Assembly (NCBI GenBank): GCA_019739225.1
Contig: JAHHDT010000002.1
Location: 1 to 64,000 of the forward strand
Origin: Aquamicrobium sp.
GTDB lineage: Bacteria; Pseudomonadota; Alphaproteobacteria; Rhizobiales; Rhizobiaceae
Reading direction: 5' to 3'
DNA: 64,000 nt
The notes beneath the pieces were generated by a model that saw only the letters and a program-made list of their open reading frames with translations, was not told where the DNA came from and ran no database searches. Position 1 is the first letter of the stretch. Every line of letters begins with the position of its first letter. Shown here piece after piece: positions 7,788 to 16,951 of this stretch. Position numbers and translations under genes: made by a program.

Positions 7788-9011
7788 ATGACGACTGTGA
7801 CCCGCAGGCGAGCCCTGCGCTATTTCGGCGTGTCCGTAGCAATCGCGGCCGCCAGCTTCGCAATGCCCACTTCCGCACAGGAACGGACGTCCATCAGGAT
7901 CGGCTATGCGATCTCCAAGACCGGTCCGAACTCAGGCGGCGCGGGTATCACGACGCTGCCGAACTACCAGCTCTGGGTGAAGGACGTGAACGATGCGGGC
8001 GGGCTCGAACTGCCAGACGGCAGCAAGCTGCCGATCGAGGTGATCGAATATGACGATCGCTCCTCCGCCGAGGAAGTTGTGCGGGCCGTCGAGCGCCTCG
8101 CCGCACAGGACAAGGTCGATTTCATCCTGCCGCCCTGGGGTACCGGCTTCAACCTCGCCGTTGCGCCGCTCTTCGACCGTTTCGGCTATCCGCAGCTTGC
8201 CGTTTCGGCCGTCACCGACAAGGCACCGGAATTCGTCCAGCGCTGGAAGAAGAGCTACTGGCTGCTGGGCGGCGGTCACGACTATACGAATGCGCTCGCG
8301 GGCCTCTTGAGCAAGGCAGCCGAAGCCGGCGAGATCAACAAGAAGGTTGCGATGATCTCGGTGGCCGACGGCTTCGGTATCGACCTCGTGACGGCGGCGC
8401 GGCCATCCTTCCAGGAGGCCGGTTTCGAGATCGTCTATGACGTGACCTACCCGGCCGGAACGACCGATTTCACGCCCATGATTAACGAGGCGACTGGCAG
8501 CGGGGCCGATAGCTTCATCGCCTTCTCCTATCCGCCGGAGACTTTCGCGATCACCCAGCAGGCGCAGGTTGCGAAGTTCAATCCGAAGGTGCTCTACCTC
8601 GGCGTCGGCACGGGCTTCCCCGCCTACGGCGCCAACAATGGCGAAAACGCCGAGGGCATCATGAGCCTCGGCGGCATCGATCCGAACAACGCGGAAAACG
8701 CCGCCTACCGGAAACGCCACGAGGAGGTGGTAGGCCAGGCGCCCGACCTGTGGGGGTCGGTTGTGACCTATAACAGCCTGCAGATGCTGCAGCAGGCGAT
8801 CCAGCGCCGCGGCCTCGACAAGGAGGCCGTTGCCGACGAGCTTTCCAACGGAACGTTCCAGACCGTGCTCGGAGAGGTCAAGCTGGAGGACAACCAGTTG
8901 CGCAAGCTGTGGTTCGGCGGCCAGTGGCAGAATGGCCAGTTTGTCGCCGTGGCGCCCGTCGACCGCGAGGGCGCGGCACCGGCGATCCTGCCGAAGCCGG
9001 AATGGAAATAG
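7788..9011 (+). CDS. Branched-chain-amino-acid-type ABC transporter substrate-binding protein
   Basis: This is a 407-residue periplasmic type I binding protein of the LivK/amide-binding class. It starts with a Tat-like or Sec signal peptide (RRRALRYFGVSVAIAAASF, cleavage near TSAQ at about 34). The opening RIGYAISKTGPNSGGAG and the repeated Rossmann-like layout are typical. The start at 7788 has a GGGAGGA site. It heads an operon with two permeases, two ATPases, an aldehyde dehydrogenase and an SDR. Liv-type binding proteins for aromatic acids are known, for example in Rhodopseudomonas, and the neighbours suggest an aromatic or carbonyl compound rather than leucine. Confidence 0.88.
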   Translation: MTTVTRRRALRYFGVSVAIAAASFAMPTSAQERTSIRIGYAISKTGPNSGGAGITTLPNYQLWVKDVNDAGGLELPDGSKLPIEVIEYDDRSSAEEVVRAVERLAAQDKVDFILPPWGTGFNLAVAPLFDRFGYPQLAVSAVTDKAPEFVQRWKKSYWLLGGGHDYTNALAGLLSKAAEAGEINKKVAMISVADGFGIDLVTAARPSFQEAGFEIVYDVTYPAGTTDFTPMINEATGSGADSFIAFSYPPETFAITQQAQVAKFNPKVLYLGVGTGFPAYGANNGENAEGIMSLGGIDPNNAENAAYRKRHEEVVGQAPDLWGSVVTYNSLQMLQQAIQRRGLDKEAVADELSNGTFQTVLGEVKLEDNQLRKLWFGGQWQNGQFVAVAPVDREGAAPAILPKPEWK

Positions 9012-9082
9012 AAGCCATGGTGTCCTGCCCCAACCAAACCGGTTGGTTTCGTCGGGATAAGCAGGCCACTAACTTATTGAGC

Positions 9083-9108
9083 CGAGTGCAACATTGCTGT
9101 TGCACTCG
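9083..9108 (+). other. Stem-loop between binding protein and permease genes
   Basis: CGAGTGCAAC (9083-9092) and GTTGCACTCG (9099-9108) form a perfect 10-bp stem with a 6-base loop in the 115-bp gap before the permease start, which follows 18 bases later. There is no U-run, so it is probably an mRNA-stabilising or attenuating element favouring the binding protein. A smaller hairpin (CCAACC, GGTTGG) lies at about 9030-9046. Confidence 0.6.
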
Positions 9109-9126
9109 CCGGCGGAGACACGGGCG

Positions 9127-9999
9127 ATGCTGACGACGACGCTGATCGCGGGCCTCGTGCTGGGGGGCACCTATGCCCTCGTGGCGATGGGGCTGACGAT
9201 CCAGTACGGCATCGCCCGCACGATGAACCTCGCTTACGGCGAGACCATCATCGCCGCTGCGTTCGGGGCCTATCTCATTCACAATACGCTTGGCGTCAGC
9301 CCGATCCTCGGGCTGGTGCTGCTCGCGCCGGCAGGCTTCGCGTTCAGCTGGATCGTCTACGGCCTGCTGATGCGGCCGCTGGTCAGGCGCTCCAAGGGTG
9401 GCGCGGTTCTTGAGATCGATTCCATCCTCGCCACCTTTGGCCTGCTCTTCGTCATCCAGGGGGTCATGCTCGTCGGCTTCGGCGGCAACTACATCAGCTA
9501 CAACTACATGAATTTCGGCGTCGACATTTTCGGCGCGACCGTCGCTGCAAACCGCCTGCTGGCATTCGTGCTCGCGCTGGTCATCGGCGGCGGGCTTTAC
9601 CTCCTGCTCACCCGTACGCGCTGGGGCACAGCGTTGCGCGCGGTTTCGGTGGCACCGGAATCCGCGCCCCTGGTGGGCATCGACGCAGACCGCGCGGCGC
9701 GTTTCGGTTTCGCGCTCGGCGGTGCGCTGGCGGCCTGCGGCGGCGTGGTGGTCTCGATGTACCAGACCTTTACCGCCTCCTCGGGCGTCATCTTCACCAT
9801 GAAGGCGCTGATCGTCGTCATCATGGGCGGCGTCGGCAATCTTGCCGGCGCGCTCAGCGCCGGGTTGATCCTCGGCCTCGTGGAAACCTTCGTCGCCTCC
9901 TATGTCAGCCCCGGTCTTACGCTCGCAGCCGTCTACCTGATCTTTCTGGCGATCCTGCTGTGGCGGCCGACCGGCCTGTTCGGGAAGGCACGGCGATGA
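9127..9999 (+). CDS. livH: Branched-chain-type ABC transporter permease (LivH family)
   Basis: The 290-residue inner-membrane permease has about eight hydrophobic segments and the opening LIAGLVLGGTYALVAMGLTI typical of LivH. The conserved cytoplasmic coupling segment ALRAVSVAPESAPLVGIDAD contacts the ATPase. I take the ATG at 9127, preceded by GGAGA, rather than an in-frame ATT/ATG further up that falls in the upstream hairpin. Its stop overlaps the start of the next permease (ATGA). Confidence 0.9.
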   Translation: MLTTTLIAGLVLGGTYALVAMGLTIQYGIARTMNLAYGETIIAAAFGAYLIHNTLGVSPILGLVLLAPAGFAFSWIVYGLLMRPLVRRSKGGAVLEIDSILATFGLLFVIQGVMLVGFGGNYISYNYMNFGVDIFGATVAANRLLAFVLALVIGGGLYLLLTRTRWGTALRAVSVAPESAPLVGIDADRAARFGFALGGALAACGGVVVSMYQTFTASSGVIFTMKALIVVIMGGVGNLAGALSAGLILGLVETFVASYVSPGLTLAAVYLIFLAILLWRPTGLFGKARR

Positions 10000-10976
10000 A
10001 GACGATCATCGGCTTTGCGGTCGCGGCCATTGCGTTCGGCCTTCTCGCGCTCGCACCCTTCTATCTCGACGCCTACGGCATCGGTTTGCTGATCGGCATG
10101 ACGGGTTATGTCACGCTGGCATCCGCGTGGGGCCTGTTTTCGGGGCGTACGGGCTATGTCTCGCTGGCGACCGTCGCGTTCTTCGGCATCGGCGCCTATG
10201 CCGTTGCCGCGCTGAACGAGACACTGCCTTATCCGGTGATCCTCCTGGTCGCCGCGGGCATCGGCCTCGTCGTCGCGCTCATTGTCGGCCTGGCGACGCT
10301 GCGGCTGGCCGGCGTCTATTTCGTCATCTTCACCTTCGGGCTGGCCGAACTCATCCGTCAGCTCGTCACATGGTTCGAGACGACGGTGACGGGCACGCTC
10401 GGCCGCTACATCTTCCTGCCGCTGGGGCCTGAACACATCTACTGGCAGTTGCTGGCGCTATGCGCCGTGACTCTGCTCATCACCTGGTGGGTCGACCGGT
10501 CCCGGCTGGGCATGGCGCTCCGTGTCATCGCCGACGACGAGGTCGTGGCCTCCCACATTGGCATCGACATCGCCCGCACCAAGATCGCGCTTTTTGTCAT
10601 CAGCGCCGTGCTCATCACGCTGGTTGGCGCGATCCAGGCCCCGCGCTGGACCTATGTCGAGCCGGCGATCGTTTTCAACCCGACCGTTTCGTTCCTCACG
10701 CTCATCATGGCGCTGCTTGGCGGCGCGGCGCGGCTGTGGGGGCCGGCGCTGGGCGCAATCCCCCTCTTCATCCTGTTCGAATGGCTGTCGGCCAACTTCC
10801 CCAACCACTATTCGATCCTGCTGGGGCTGCTTTTCATCGTTATCGTGTTCCTGCTGCCGCGTGGCGTCGTGGGTCTGCTGGAACGGTTGAGGGCGCCGTC
10901 TGCGCCCCTCGATCAAGCAGCAGGCACCAGCGCTCCGGCGCAGGGCAAGGCGGCCAGCCAGGAGGTGCGAGGATGA
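9996..10976 (+). CDS. livM: Branched-chain-type ABC transporter permease (LivM family)
   Basis: The 326-residue second permease carries about nine to ten membrane segments, the LivM signature GRTGYVSLATVAFFGIGAY and the coupling loop ALRVIADDEVVASHIGID. The hydrophilic C-terminal tail of about 25 residues, rich in Ala, Gln and Ser, is not conserved. It overlaps both neighbours by four bases (ATGA at each end), showing tight translational coupling with livH and livG. Confidence 0.9.
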   Translation: MKTIIGFAVAAIAFGLLALAPFYLDAYGIGLLIGMTGYVTLASAWGLFSGRTGYVSLATVAFFGIGAYAVAALNETLPYPVILLVAAGIGLVVALIVGLATLRLAGVYFVIFTFGLAELIRQLVTWFETTVTGTLGRYIFLPLGPEHIYWQLLALCAVTLLITWWVDRSRLGMALRVIADDEVVASHIGIDIARTKIALFVISAVLITLVGAIQAPRWTYVEPAIVFNPTVSFLTLIMALLGGAARLWGPALGAIPLFILFEWLSANFPNHYSILLGLLFIVIVFLLPRGVVGLLERLRAPSAPLDQAAGTSAPAQGKAASQEVRG

Positions 10977-11701
10977 CCCCGCTCGTCTCGCTTCGCGGCC
11001 TCACCCGGCGCTTCGGCGGCCTGACGGCCGTGAACGGCCTCAGCTTCGACATTGTCGAGGGCGAGGTAGTCGGCCTGCTCGGGCCGAACGGCTCCGGCAA
11101 GACGACCGCGCTGAACATGATTTCCGGGGCGCTGAAGCCCAGCGCCGGCGAGATCAGTCTGCGTGGCGAGGCGATCGGCGGCCTGAGCCCGCACCGCGTG
11201 GCGCGAAAGGGTGTCGCACGGACCTTTCAGCTCGTGCGCATCCTGCCTTCGCTGACGGTGATCGACAATGTGGTCGCCGCACTCGCCTTCCGTAGCGCGC
11301 CGCTCTGGGGTGATGCCGCTCGTGCCGAGGCCGAGGCGCTGCTTGCGCGGGTCGGCCTTGCCGGGCGTGGACATGAGGCGGCCGTGCAGCTCACCTATAT
11401 CGACCAGAAACGCGTCGAGCTCGCCCGCGCGTTGGCCACGAAACCGTCGCTGCTACTGCTCGACGAATGGCTTGCAGGGCTCAACCCGACCGAGCTGCGG
11501 ACCGGGATCGACCTGATCGGCAGCTTGCGCGACGGCGGCATGACGATCCTGCTCGTCGAGCATGTGATGGATGCCGTGCGCGCGCTGTGCGGCCGCTGCA
11601 TCGTCATGAATGCCGGCACCAGGATTGCCGATGGGGAAACCGGTGCCGTGCTGAAGGATCCGGAGGTGATCCGCGCCTATTTGGGGACCGATCATGCTTG
11701 A
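10973..11701 (+). CDS. livG: ABC transporter ATP-binding protein (LivG family)
   Basis: This 242-residue ATPase has Walker A GPNGSGKTT (39-47), the Q-loop segment VARTFQLVRI and Walker B LLLLDE. The ABC signature is degenerate, LTYIDQKRVELARAL in place of LSGGQ, and Walker B continues DEWLAGLNPTE instead of DEP; LivG proteins usually have a relaxed signature (LAYG/LSYG), and this is a further departure. The switch His is in VEHVMDAV. It pairs with LivF to drive the livHM permeases. It overlaps livM by 4 and livF by 8 bases. Confidence 0.9.
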   Translation: MTPLVSLRGLTRRFGGLTAVNGLSFDIVEGEVVGLLGPNGSGKTTALNMISGALKPSAGEISLRGEAIGGLSPHRVARKGVARTFQLVRILPSLTVIDNVVAALAFRSAPLWGDAARAEAEALLARVGLAGRGHEAAVQLTYIDQKRVELARALATKPSLLLLDEWLAGLNPTELRTGIDLIGSLRDGGMTILLVEHVMDAVRALCGRCIVMNAGTRIADGETGAVLKDPEVIRAYLGTDHA

Positions 11702-12413
11702 GGTCGAGAACCTTGCCGTCGATTATGGCAAGCACGTCGCCCTGCATTGCGTTTCTCTCGCGATGCAGGAAGGCGAGACGGTCGTTATCCTGGGCGCGAA
11801 CGGTGCGGGCAAGTCGACTTTGCTGAAGTCGATCGCCGGGCTTGTGCGGCCGCGTGAAGGGGCAACGGTCGATTTCTCGAGCTCAAATATCGTCGGACTG
11901 CCAGCGCACGAGGTGCTCGAGCGCGGCATAGCGCTGGTGCCCGAGGGGCGTGGCATCTTCCCGGACCTCACCGTTGCCGAAAACCTGTTTCTGGGCGCCT
12001 ATGCGCGGCGCGCGCGAAAAGACGAGGCCGCCAATCTCGCGATGGTGCTCGACCTATTCCCGCGTCTGGCAGAACGGCGGCAGCAGACGGTCGCCACGAT
12101 GTCGGGCGGCGAGCAGCAGATGGTCGCGATCGGCCGTGCCTTGATGTCCGCGCCGAAGCTCCTGATGCTGGACGAACCAAGCCTCGGGCTTGCCCCGGTG
12201 CTCGTCGGCGAACTCTTTCAGTCGCTTGCCCGTATCGGCCGCAGCGGCGTCAGCCTGCTGATCGTCGAACAGAACGTACGTATCAGCCTGTCGATAGCCG
12301 ACCGTGGCTACCTGCTCGAGGCGGGCCGAATCGTCGGACACGGGCCGGCCGACAGGCTCGCCGACGACCCTGCCGTGCAACACGCATTTCTCGGCGCTGC
12401 TGCCGATAATTGA
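11694..12413 (+). CDS. livF: ABC transporter ATP-binding protein (LivF family)
   Basis: The 239-residue second ATPase has Walker A GANGAGKST, the LivF-specific block LVPEGRGIFPDLTVAENL, a good signature MSGGEQQMVAIGRAL and Walker B LMLDEPSLGLAP. It is of normal length. The start lies inside the end of livG (8-base overlap). It closes the transport part of the operon and is followed directly by the aldehyde dehydrogenase gene. Confidence 0.92.
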   Translation: MLEVENLAVDYGKHVALHCVSLAMQEGETVVILGANGAGKSTLLKSIAGLVRPREGATVDFSSSNIVGLPAHEVLERGIALVPEGRGIFPDLTVAENLFLGAYARRARKDEAANLAMVLDLFPRLAERRQQTVATMSGGEQQMVAIGRALMSAPKLLMLDEPSLGLAPVLVGELFQSLARIGRSGVSLLIVEQNVRISLSIADRGYLLEAGRIVGHGPADRLADDPAVQHAFLGAAADN

Positions 12414-12427
12414 AGATGGAGACCAAG

Positions 12428-13879
12428 ATGGACGTACTCGGACTGTTGATCGGACAGGAGGAAGGCCAAGCCTCGAATGGAGCGACCTTTGAACGCCGCA
12501 ACCCGATCTCGGGCAACGTCGCGACCAAGGCGGCCGCAGCGACGATCGACGACGCGATCGCAGCGGTCGATTCCGCCGCCGCCGCATTTCCGGAATGGTC
12601 GCGTTCCTCGCCGCGCGAGCGCCGTGCGATCCTGTCCAAGGCTGCGGATATTCTGTCGTCCAAGGAAGACGCCTTCATCGAGGCGATGGCTGCGGAGATC
12701 GGGGCCACCGCCGGCTGGGCGCATTTCAACGTGATGCTGGCCTCCGACATGCTGCGCGAGGCCGCAGCCCTGACGACACAGATCACCGGCGAGGTCATCC
12801 CGTCGAACCGGCCAGGATCGCTCGCCATGGCCGTGCGGCAGCCGGCGGGCGTGGTGCTATCGATGGCGCCCTGGAACGCGCCGGTGATCCTCGGTGTGCG
12901 TTCGCTCGCCACCCCGCTTGCCTGCGGCAACACGGTGGTGATGAAGACATCGGAAATCTGCCCGCGCACCCATCGCCTGATCGTCGATGCGCTCAATGAG
13001 GCCGGCTTGCCCAAGGGCGTGCTCAACGCGGTATCGAACGCGCCGGACGACGCTCCGGGCATCGTCGAGGCCCTGATCGCGCAGCCGGCGGTGCGGCGCG
13101 TGAACTTCACCGGCTCGACCCGCGTCGGTCGTATCATCGCCGAGATTTCGGGCCGCTATCTCAAGCCGGCGCTGCTGGAGCTTGGCGGCAAGGCGCCGCT
13201 AATCGTACTCGACGATGCAGACATAGAGGCTGCCGTCGCCGCATCCGCATTCGGCGCCTTCATGAACCAGGGCCAGATCTGCATGTCGACCGAGCGGATC
13301 GTGGTCGACGAGCAGGTCGCGGACGAATTCGTGGCCGCACTGGCTGCAAAGGCAAAGAGCCTGAAGGCGGGCGATCCCACCCAAGGCAACACGCCGCTGG
13401 GCTGCGTGGTGGACACCGGAGCCGCCGGTCGTATCGGACAGCTCGTCAAGGATGCCGTATCCAAGGGCGCTGTGCTTGCCGCCGGCGGCGCGATCGACGG
13501 CACCGTGATCCAGGCGACCGTGCTGGATCGCGTGACCCCGTCGATGCGCATCTATGGCGAGGAGTCCTTCGGCCCGGTGGTCACGGTGGTTCGCGTCGGC
13601 AGCGTGGACGAGGCGGTCCGCGTCGCCAACGACACCGAATACGGACTGTCCTCCGCCGTCTTCGGCCGCGACGTCAATCGTGCCCTTTCGGTGGCGCGGC
13701 GCATCGAGTCCGGCATCTGCCATGTCAACGGCCCGACCGTGCACGACGAGGCGCAGATGCCGTTCGGTGGCGTGAAGGCGTCCGGTTACGGCCGCTTCGG
13801 CGGCAAGGCCGGCATCGCCGAATTCACCGACCTGCGCTGGATCACGGTGCAGGACGGGCCGCTGCATTACCCGATCTGA
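12428..13879 (+). CDS. NAD(P)-dependent aldehyde dehydrogenase, salicylaldehyde/vanillin dehydrogenase-like
   Basis: This 483-residue class ALDH oxidises an aldehyde to its acid. Catalytic Glu lies in LLELGGKAPL and catalytic Cys in NQGQICMSTERI (about 278). The stretches RRVNFTGSTRVGRIIAE, GICHVNGPTVHDEAQMPFGG and GSLAMAVRQPAGVVLSMAPWN resemble the NahF/vanillin dehydrogenase branch that acts on aromatic aldehydes. I choose the ATG at 12428 because GGAGA precedes it; an ATG at 12416 is also in frame. It lies 14 bp after livF and 10 bp before the SDR gene, so the imported compound is probably processed to an aldehyde. Substrate is inferred. Confidence 0.87.
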   Translation: MDVLGLLIGQEEGQASNGATFERRNPISGNVATKAAAATIDDAIAAVDSAAAAFPEWSRSSPRERRAILSKAADILSSKEDAFIEAMAAEIGATAGWAHFNVMLASDMLREAAALTTQITGEVIPSNRPGSLAMAVRQPAGVVLSMAPWNAPVILGVRSLATPLACGNTVVMKTSEICPRTHRLIVDALNEAGLPKGVLNAVSNAPDDAPGIVEALIAQPAVRRVNFTGSTRVGRIIAEISGRYLKPALLELGGKAPLIVLDDADIEAAVAASAFGAFMNQGQICMSTERIVVDEQVADEFVAALAAKAKSLKAGDPTQGNTPLGCVVDTGAAGRIGQLVKDAVSKGAVLAAGGAIDGTVIQATVLDRVTPSMRIYGEESFGPVVTVVRVGSVDEAVRVANDTEYGLSSAVFGRDVNRALSVARRIESGICHVNGPTVHDEAQMPFGGVKASGYGRFGGKAGIAEFTDLRWITVQDGPLHYPI

Positions 13880-13889
13880 GGCCACGTTC

Positions 13890-14648
13890 TTGAAGAAGCT
13901 CGACGGCAAGGTCTGCCTGATCACGGGTGGAGCCGGCAGCCTCGGTGCCGCAGCCGCGCGCCTGTTCATCGAACAGGGTGCGGCCGTGGTTCTCGTCGAT
14001 CGCGATGCGGAACGGCTGAACGAGGTGGCGCGCGACCTGCCGCAGGAACGGGTCGCGACGATTGTCGCTGACGTGGCAAGTGCAGAGGGGGCGTCCGCCT
14101 ATGTCGACCTCACGCTTGCGCGCTTCGGCGCGATCGACGTGCTGTTTTCCAACGCCGGAAATTTCGGCACGGTGCAACCGATCGCGGACTATCCGGACGA
14201 CGTCTTCGGCGAGGTCTTGAGCGTCCATGTGCGCGGCGCTTATCTGGCGGCGAAACATGCCACACCGCATATGCGCAAGGGCGGCTCGATCGTGATTACG
14301 TCGAGCGTTGCCGGCGTGCGGGGCGATGCGGGCGTCTATGCCTACATCACCGCCAAGCATGCGCAGGTGGGACTGATGCGATGCCTGGCGAAGGAGCTTG
14401 CGCCGCGCGGCATCCGCGTGAACACCATCCATCCCGGCCCGATCGACAACGGCTTTCAGCTCGCGGTGGAGCGGAGGCTCGGCGATGCCATGGGTGTCGA
14501 CGGCACCGCGTTCTTCAACGATATGATCCCGCTCGGCCGCCACGGCACCGCCGACGAGATCGCGCGCTCGGTGCTCTACCTTGCGAGTGACGATTCCAGC
14601 TTCGTCACCGGCACGACGCTCATGGTCGACGGCGGCATGAGCGTGTGA
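13890..14648 (+). CDS. Short-chain dehydrogenase/reductase
   Basis: A classical 252-residue SDR with the cofactor motif TGGAGSLG (about 12-19), the NAG motif SNAG near 89, and catalytic Ser, Tyr and Lys in ITSSVAGVRGDAGVYAYITAKH (about 135-157, split here as Ser137-138, Tyr151 and Lys155 approximately). Asp at the end of strand 2 (VLVDRDAE) indicates NAD(H). The start is TTG, preceded by GAGG; no better in-frame start exists before the cofactor motif. It is the last gene of the ABC transporter operon and probably oxidises an alcohol or reduces a ketone intermediate. It converges with the cupin gene 7 bp away. Confidence 0.88.
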   Translation: MKKLDGKVCLITGGAGSLGAAAARLFIEQGAAVVLVDRDAERLNEVARDLPQERVATIVADVASAEGASAYVDLTLARFGAIDVLFSNAGNFGTVQPIADYPDDVFGEVLSVHVRGAYLAAKHATPHMRKGGSIVITSSVAGVRGDAGVYAYITAKHAQVGLMRCLAKELAPRGIRVNTIHPGPIDNGFQLAVERRLGDAMGVDGTAFFNDMIPLGRHGTADEIARSVLYLASDDSSFVTGTTLMVDGGMSV

Positions 14649-14655
14649 GCTCGCT

Positions 14656-15189
14656 TCAGCGGAACAGCGTGTCCACGAAAGCCGCGCCGATACCAACCTT
14701 TTCGTAGTGCTCGCGGCACATGGCGATGTAGTTGTGCACGTCGAAGAAGCCGTCCGGCTCGCCGTCCTCGTCGAGCCAGATCAGCGGCCCCTTCACCTGG
14801 AAGAAGACACGCATCGGCTCGTCGCTGTCATAGGCGACCAGCGTGTGTCCCTCGCCCGGCGTCTCGTAGACGAAGTCACCGGCGGTCGCGGTCCAGTCGT
14901 GCTCAAGGTAGCCCCATTTGCCGGAGATCGTGTAGGCGAAGACCTCGTGCGGGTGGTAGTGCCGGTTCACCAGTCCGGCCTTCTTCGCCATCAGGATGTC
15001 GCACCACTTGTTCTGCGTCGGGGAGATCCACAGCGGGCGCGACGACACCGTTTCGGTAAAGGGCACGTAATAGCGCTCGTCCTCGGTCGGCGCATTGGCC
15101 ATATAGACCTCGGGCAGCGCGTCCGGCTGGAAAACCTTGGTGATCGGCTTGAGGCCGCGCCAGAATTCCGTTGTTGCCGTTTCGGGCAT
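14656..15189 (-). CDS. Cupin dioxygenase, 2,4'-dihydroxyacetophenone dioxygenase-like
   Basis: The 177-residue single-domain cupin has the metal-binding set His77, His79, His81 and Glu82 in RHYHPHEVF and a second-motif His115 in GEGHTLV. Length and sequence pattern fit the 2,4'-dihydroxyacetophenone dioxygenase / ChrR-like cupin family; the characterised member is a non-haem iron enzyme that cleaves the side chain of an alpha-hydroxy aryl ketone to 4-hydroxybenzoate and formate. An AGGAGG site precedes the ATG. It is the last gene of an operon with a TRAP transporter and a thiamine-diphosphate enzyme, and converges with the SDR. The exact substrate is not known. Confidence 0.8.
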   Translation of the reverse strand: MPETATTEFWRGLKPITKVFQPDALPEVYMANAPTEDERYYVPFTETVSSRPLWISPTQNKWCDILMAKKAGLVNRHYHPHEVFAYTISGKWGYLEHDWTATAGDFVYETPGEGHTLVAYDSDEPMRVFFQVKGPLIWLDEDGEPDGFFDVHNYIAMCREHYEKVGIGAAFVDTLFR

Positions 15190-15213
15190 GGGTACCTCCT
15201 CAGGTTGGCTGAA

Positions 15214-16938
15214 TCATGGGCGAACCCGCACGTCCAGAAGTGCGAGCGTGCGTTTCGTGCGGATATGGTCGAGCGCCTCGGCCAGCATGTCGGGCAGCGC
15301 CGCGCCGTCGTCGACGCGCCGCGCCCAAGCGCGGCTTGCCTCGGCGACCCGGGTGAAATCCGGAACGGGCGAAAGCTGCGTGAGCGGCATGGTGTTGCTG
15401 CGCGCCGCATGGCCGTCGGGATAGACGCCAAGCACCGACTGGCGCACCGCGCCCCATTCGGCGTTGTTGACGATGACGACGAGGATCGGCAGGTCCAGCG
15501 CCTCGGCGATCTGGTGGCAGGCGACCGGATTGGCGAACATGTAGGAACCGTCACCCATCGTGGCGACGATGAGCCGTTCGCGGTCGGCAAGCTGCATGCC
15601 GAGCGCGGCCGGGAACGACCAGCCGAGACCGCCCGCATGTGGCTCTTGATACCAGGAACGGTGATGGCCGAGCGTCATCGGGGCCATCGGGCAGCCAAGT
15701 TCCGACAGGACGGTTGCATCCTGTCCCTCCAGCGCCCGCGAAAGACACAGGCTGACCCATTCCTTGGTCATGATGCCGTCGCGCCCGGCTTCCGCGGACG
15801 CCAGCGTCTTGTCCCGCGTTTTCGCATTCTCGGCCGCAACAGTCTCGCGCCGCTGCATCAGCCGGCCGGCATCCTGCGGGCGGAGCGCGTCCATCGCCGC
15901 CTTCAGCGCCAGAATGCCGTCGGACAGATCGCAGGCGATCGATATGTCGGAGCGGAAGTTGCGCACCGGGGTGCGGCTTGCCAGCGGGTCCTGCGCCATC
16001 TGGATGATCGTGCAGTCCGGCCGGGGCCGATGCTGCTCCGGCGACCACGGCGCCAGCGCGTCCAGAACGAGGATCGCATCGGCGCGCTCGATCAGCTTCG
16101 CCGGGTTCGCCTCGGCGGCCATCGGATGATCGGTCGGGATCGCGAGCGCCAGCGCCCAGTACTGGCAAACCGGAATCCCCCATTCGGTTGCCAGCTCGGA
16201 AAGGGCGGCGAACGCCTCCGCGCTACCGGTTCCGTGCTGCGCGAAGATCACAGGATTTTCCGCCTCCGCGAGCGCCTTCGCCGCTTCCGCGATCTGGCGC
16301 GGATCGGCATGTGACACGGCCGGCTGCATCAGCGGGTGCGCGTCGAGCCCCGCAGTAGGCGCGAGCTCGCACAGCACCTCGCGCGGCAGGCTGACATAGA
16401 CCGGGCCGCGCGGCGTCGAATTGGCGATCGCCCAGGCGCGGTCGGCGATTTCCAGCGCCTGCTCGGGGAAGCGCAGTTCGTAATCCCATTTCGAGGCCTC
16501 GCGCACCAGCGCGGTCTGGTCGCGCATCTCCTGCCCCCAGCCGATCGGCACCGTGCGTGTTCCGAAGCGGTCCTTTTCCGTCGTCGGGGTGCGCCCGGAA
16601 AACAGCAGCACAGGTATGTGCTCGACGGCGGCGTTGATAGCGCCGATGGCGCAGTTGGCGAGGCCCACATTGGTATGCGCGATCACCGCCTGCGAGCGGC
16701 CGGTGGCCAGATAATAGCCGTGCGCCATGCCCATGGCGGCCGCCTCGTGCGGCATGATGAGCGCGCGCGGCAAGGGCACGTCCTTGGCCGCCGCTTCCGC
16801 CAGCCCCTCAATGATCGGCGGAAAGTCGGTGCCGGAATTGCAGAAGAGATAATCGACGCCGACTGCCTTCAGCCGTGCAAGCAGCGCGCCGCCTGCGGTC
16901 AGGGTCTCCAAGCCGGCGTCGGTGGCATCCTTGTCCAT
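15214..16938 (-). CDS. Thiamine-diphosphate-dependent enzyme (acetolactate synthase/benzoylformate decarboxylase superfamily)
   Basis: The 574-residue protein has the full three-domain layout: N-terminal Pyr domain with activating Glu65 in MPHEAAAMGMAHGYY, a central domain, and a C-terminal PP domain with the ThDP motif starting GDGSYMFANP and ending VNNAEWG. It lacks the residues typical of true biosynthetic acetolactate synthase neighbours and there is no regulatory subunit gene nearby, so it is more likely a catabolic 2-keto-acid decarboxylase or a benzaldehyde-lyase-type carboligase. It lies between TRAP permease and cupin dioxygenase genes with 13- and 24-bp gaps. A GGAGA site supports the ATG at 16938. 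Confidence 0.85.
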   Translation of the reverse strand: MDKDATDAGLETLTAGGALLARLKAVGVDYLFCNSGTDFPPIIEGLAEAAAKDVPLPRALIMPHEAAAMGMAHGYYLATGRSQAVIAHTNVGLANCAIGAINAAVEHIPVLLFSGRTPTTEKDRFGTRTVPIGWGQEMRDQTALVREASKWDYELRFPEQALEIADRAWAIANSTPRGPVYVSLPREVLCELAPTAGLDAHPLMQPAVSHADPRQIAEAAKALAEAENPVIFAQHGTGSAEAFAALSELATEWGIPVCQYWALALAIPTDHPMAAEANPAKLIERADAILVLDALAPWSPEQHRPRPDCTIIQMAQDPLASRTPVRNFRSDISIACDLSDGILALKAAMDALRPQDAGRLMQRRETVAAENAKTRDKTLASAEAGRDGIMTKEWVSLCLSRALEGQDATVLSELGCPMAPMTLGHHRSWYQEPHAGGLGWSFPAALGMQLADRERLIVATMGDGSYMFANPVACHQIAEALDLPILVVIVNNAEWGAVRQSVLGVYPDGHAARSNTMPLTQLSPVPDFTRVAEASRAWARRVDDGAALPDMLAEALDHIRTKRTLALLDVRVRP

Positions 16939-16951
16939 CGGATAGTCTCCG

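Noticed and set aside
9030-9050. Second small inverted repeat CCAACC/GGTTGG after the Liv-type binding protein as a separate operator
   Set aside because: Only a 6-bp stem with a 5-base loop; it is close to the stronger hairpin and too short to call alone.
15214-16938. Reading the ThDP enzyme as biosynthetic acetolactate synthase (ilvB)
   Set aside because: No regulatory subunit or ilv gene is near, and it sits between TRAP and cupin genes; a catabolic lyase or decarboxylase is more likely, though not proven.
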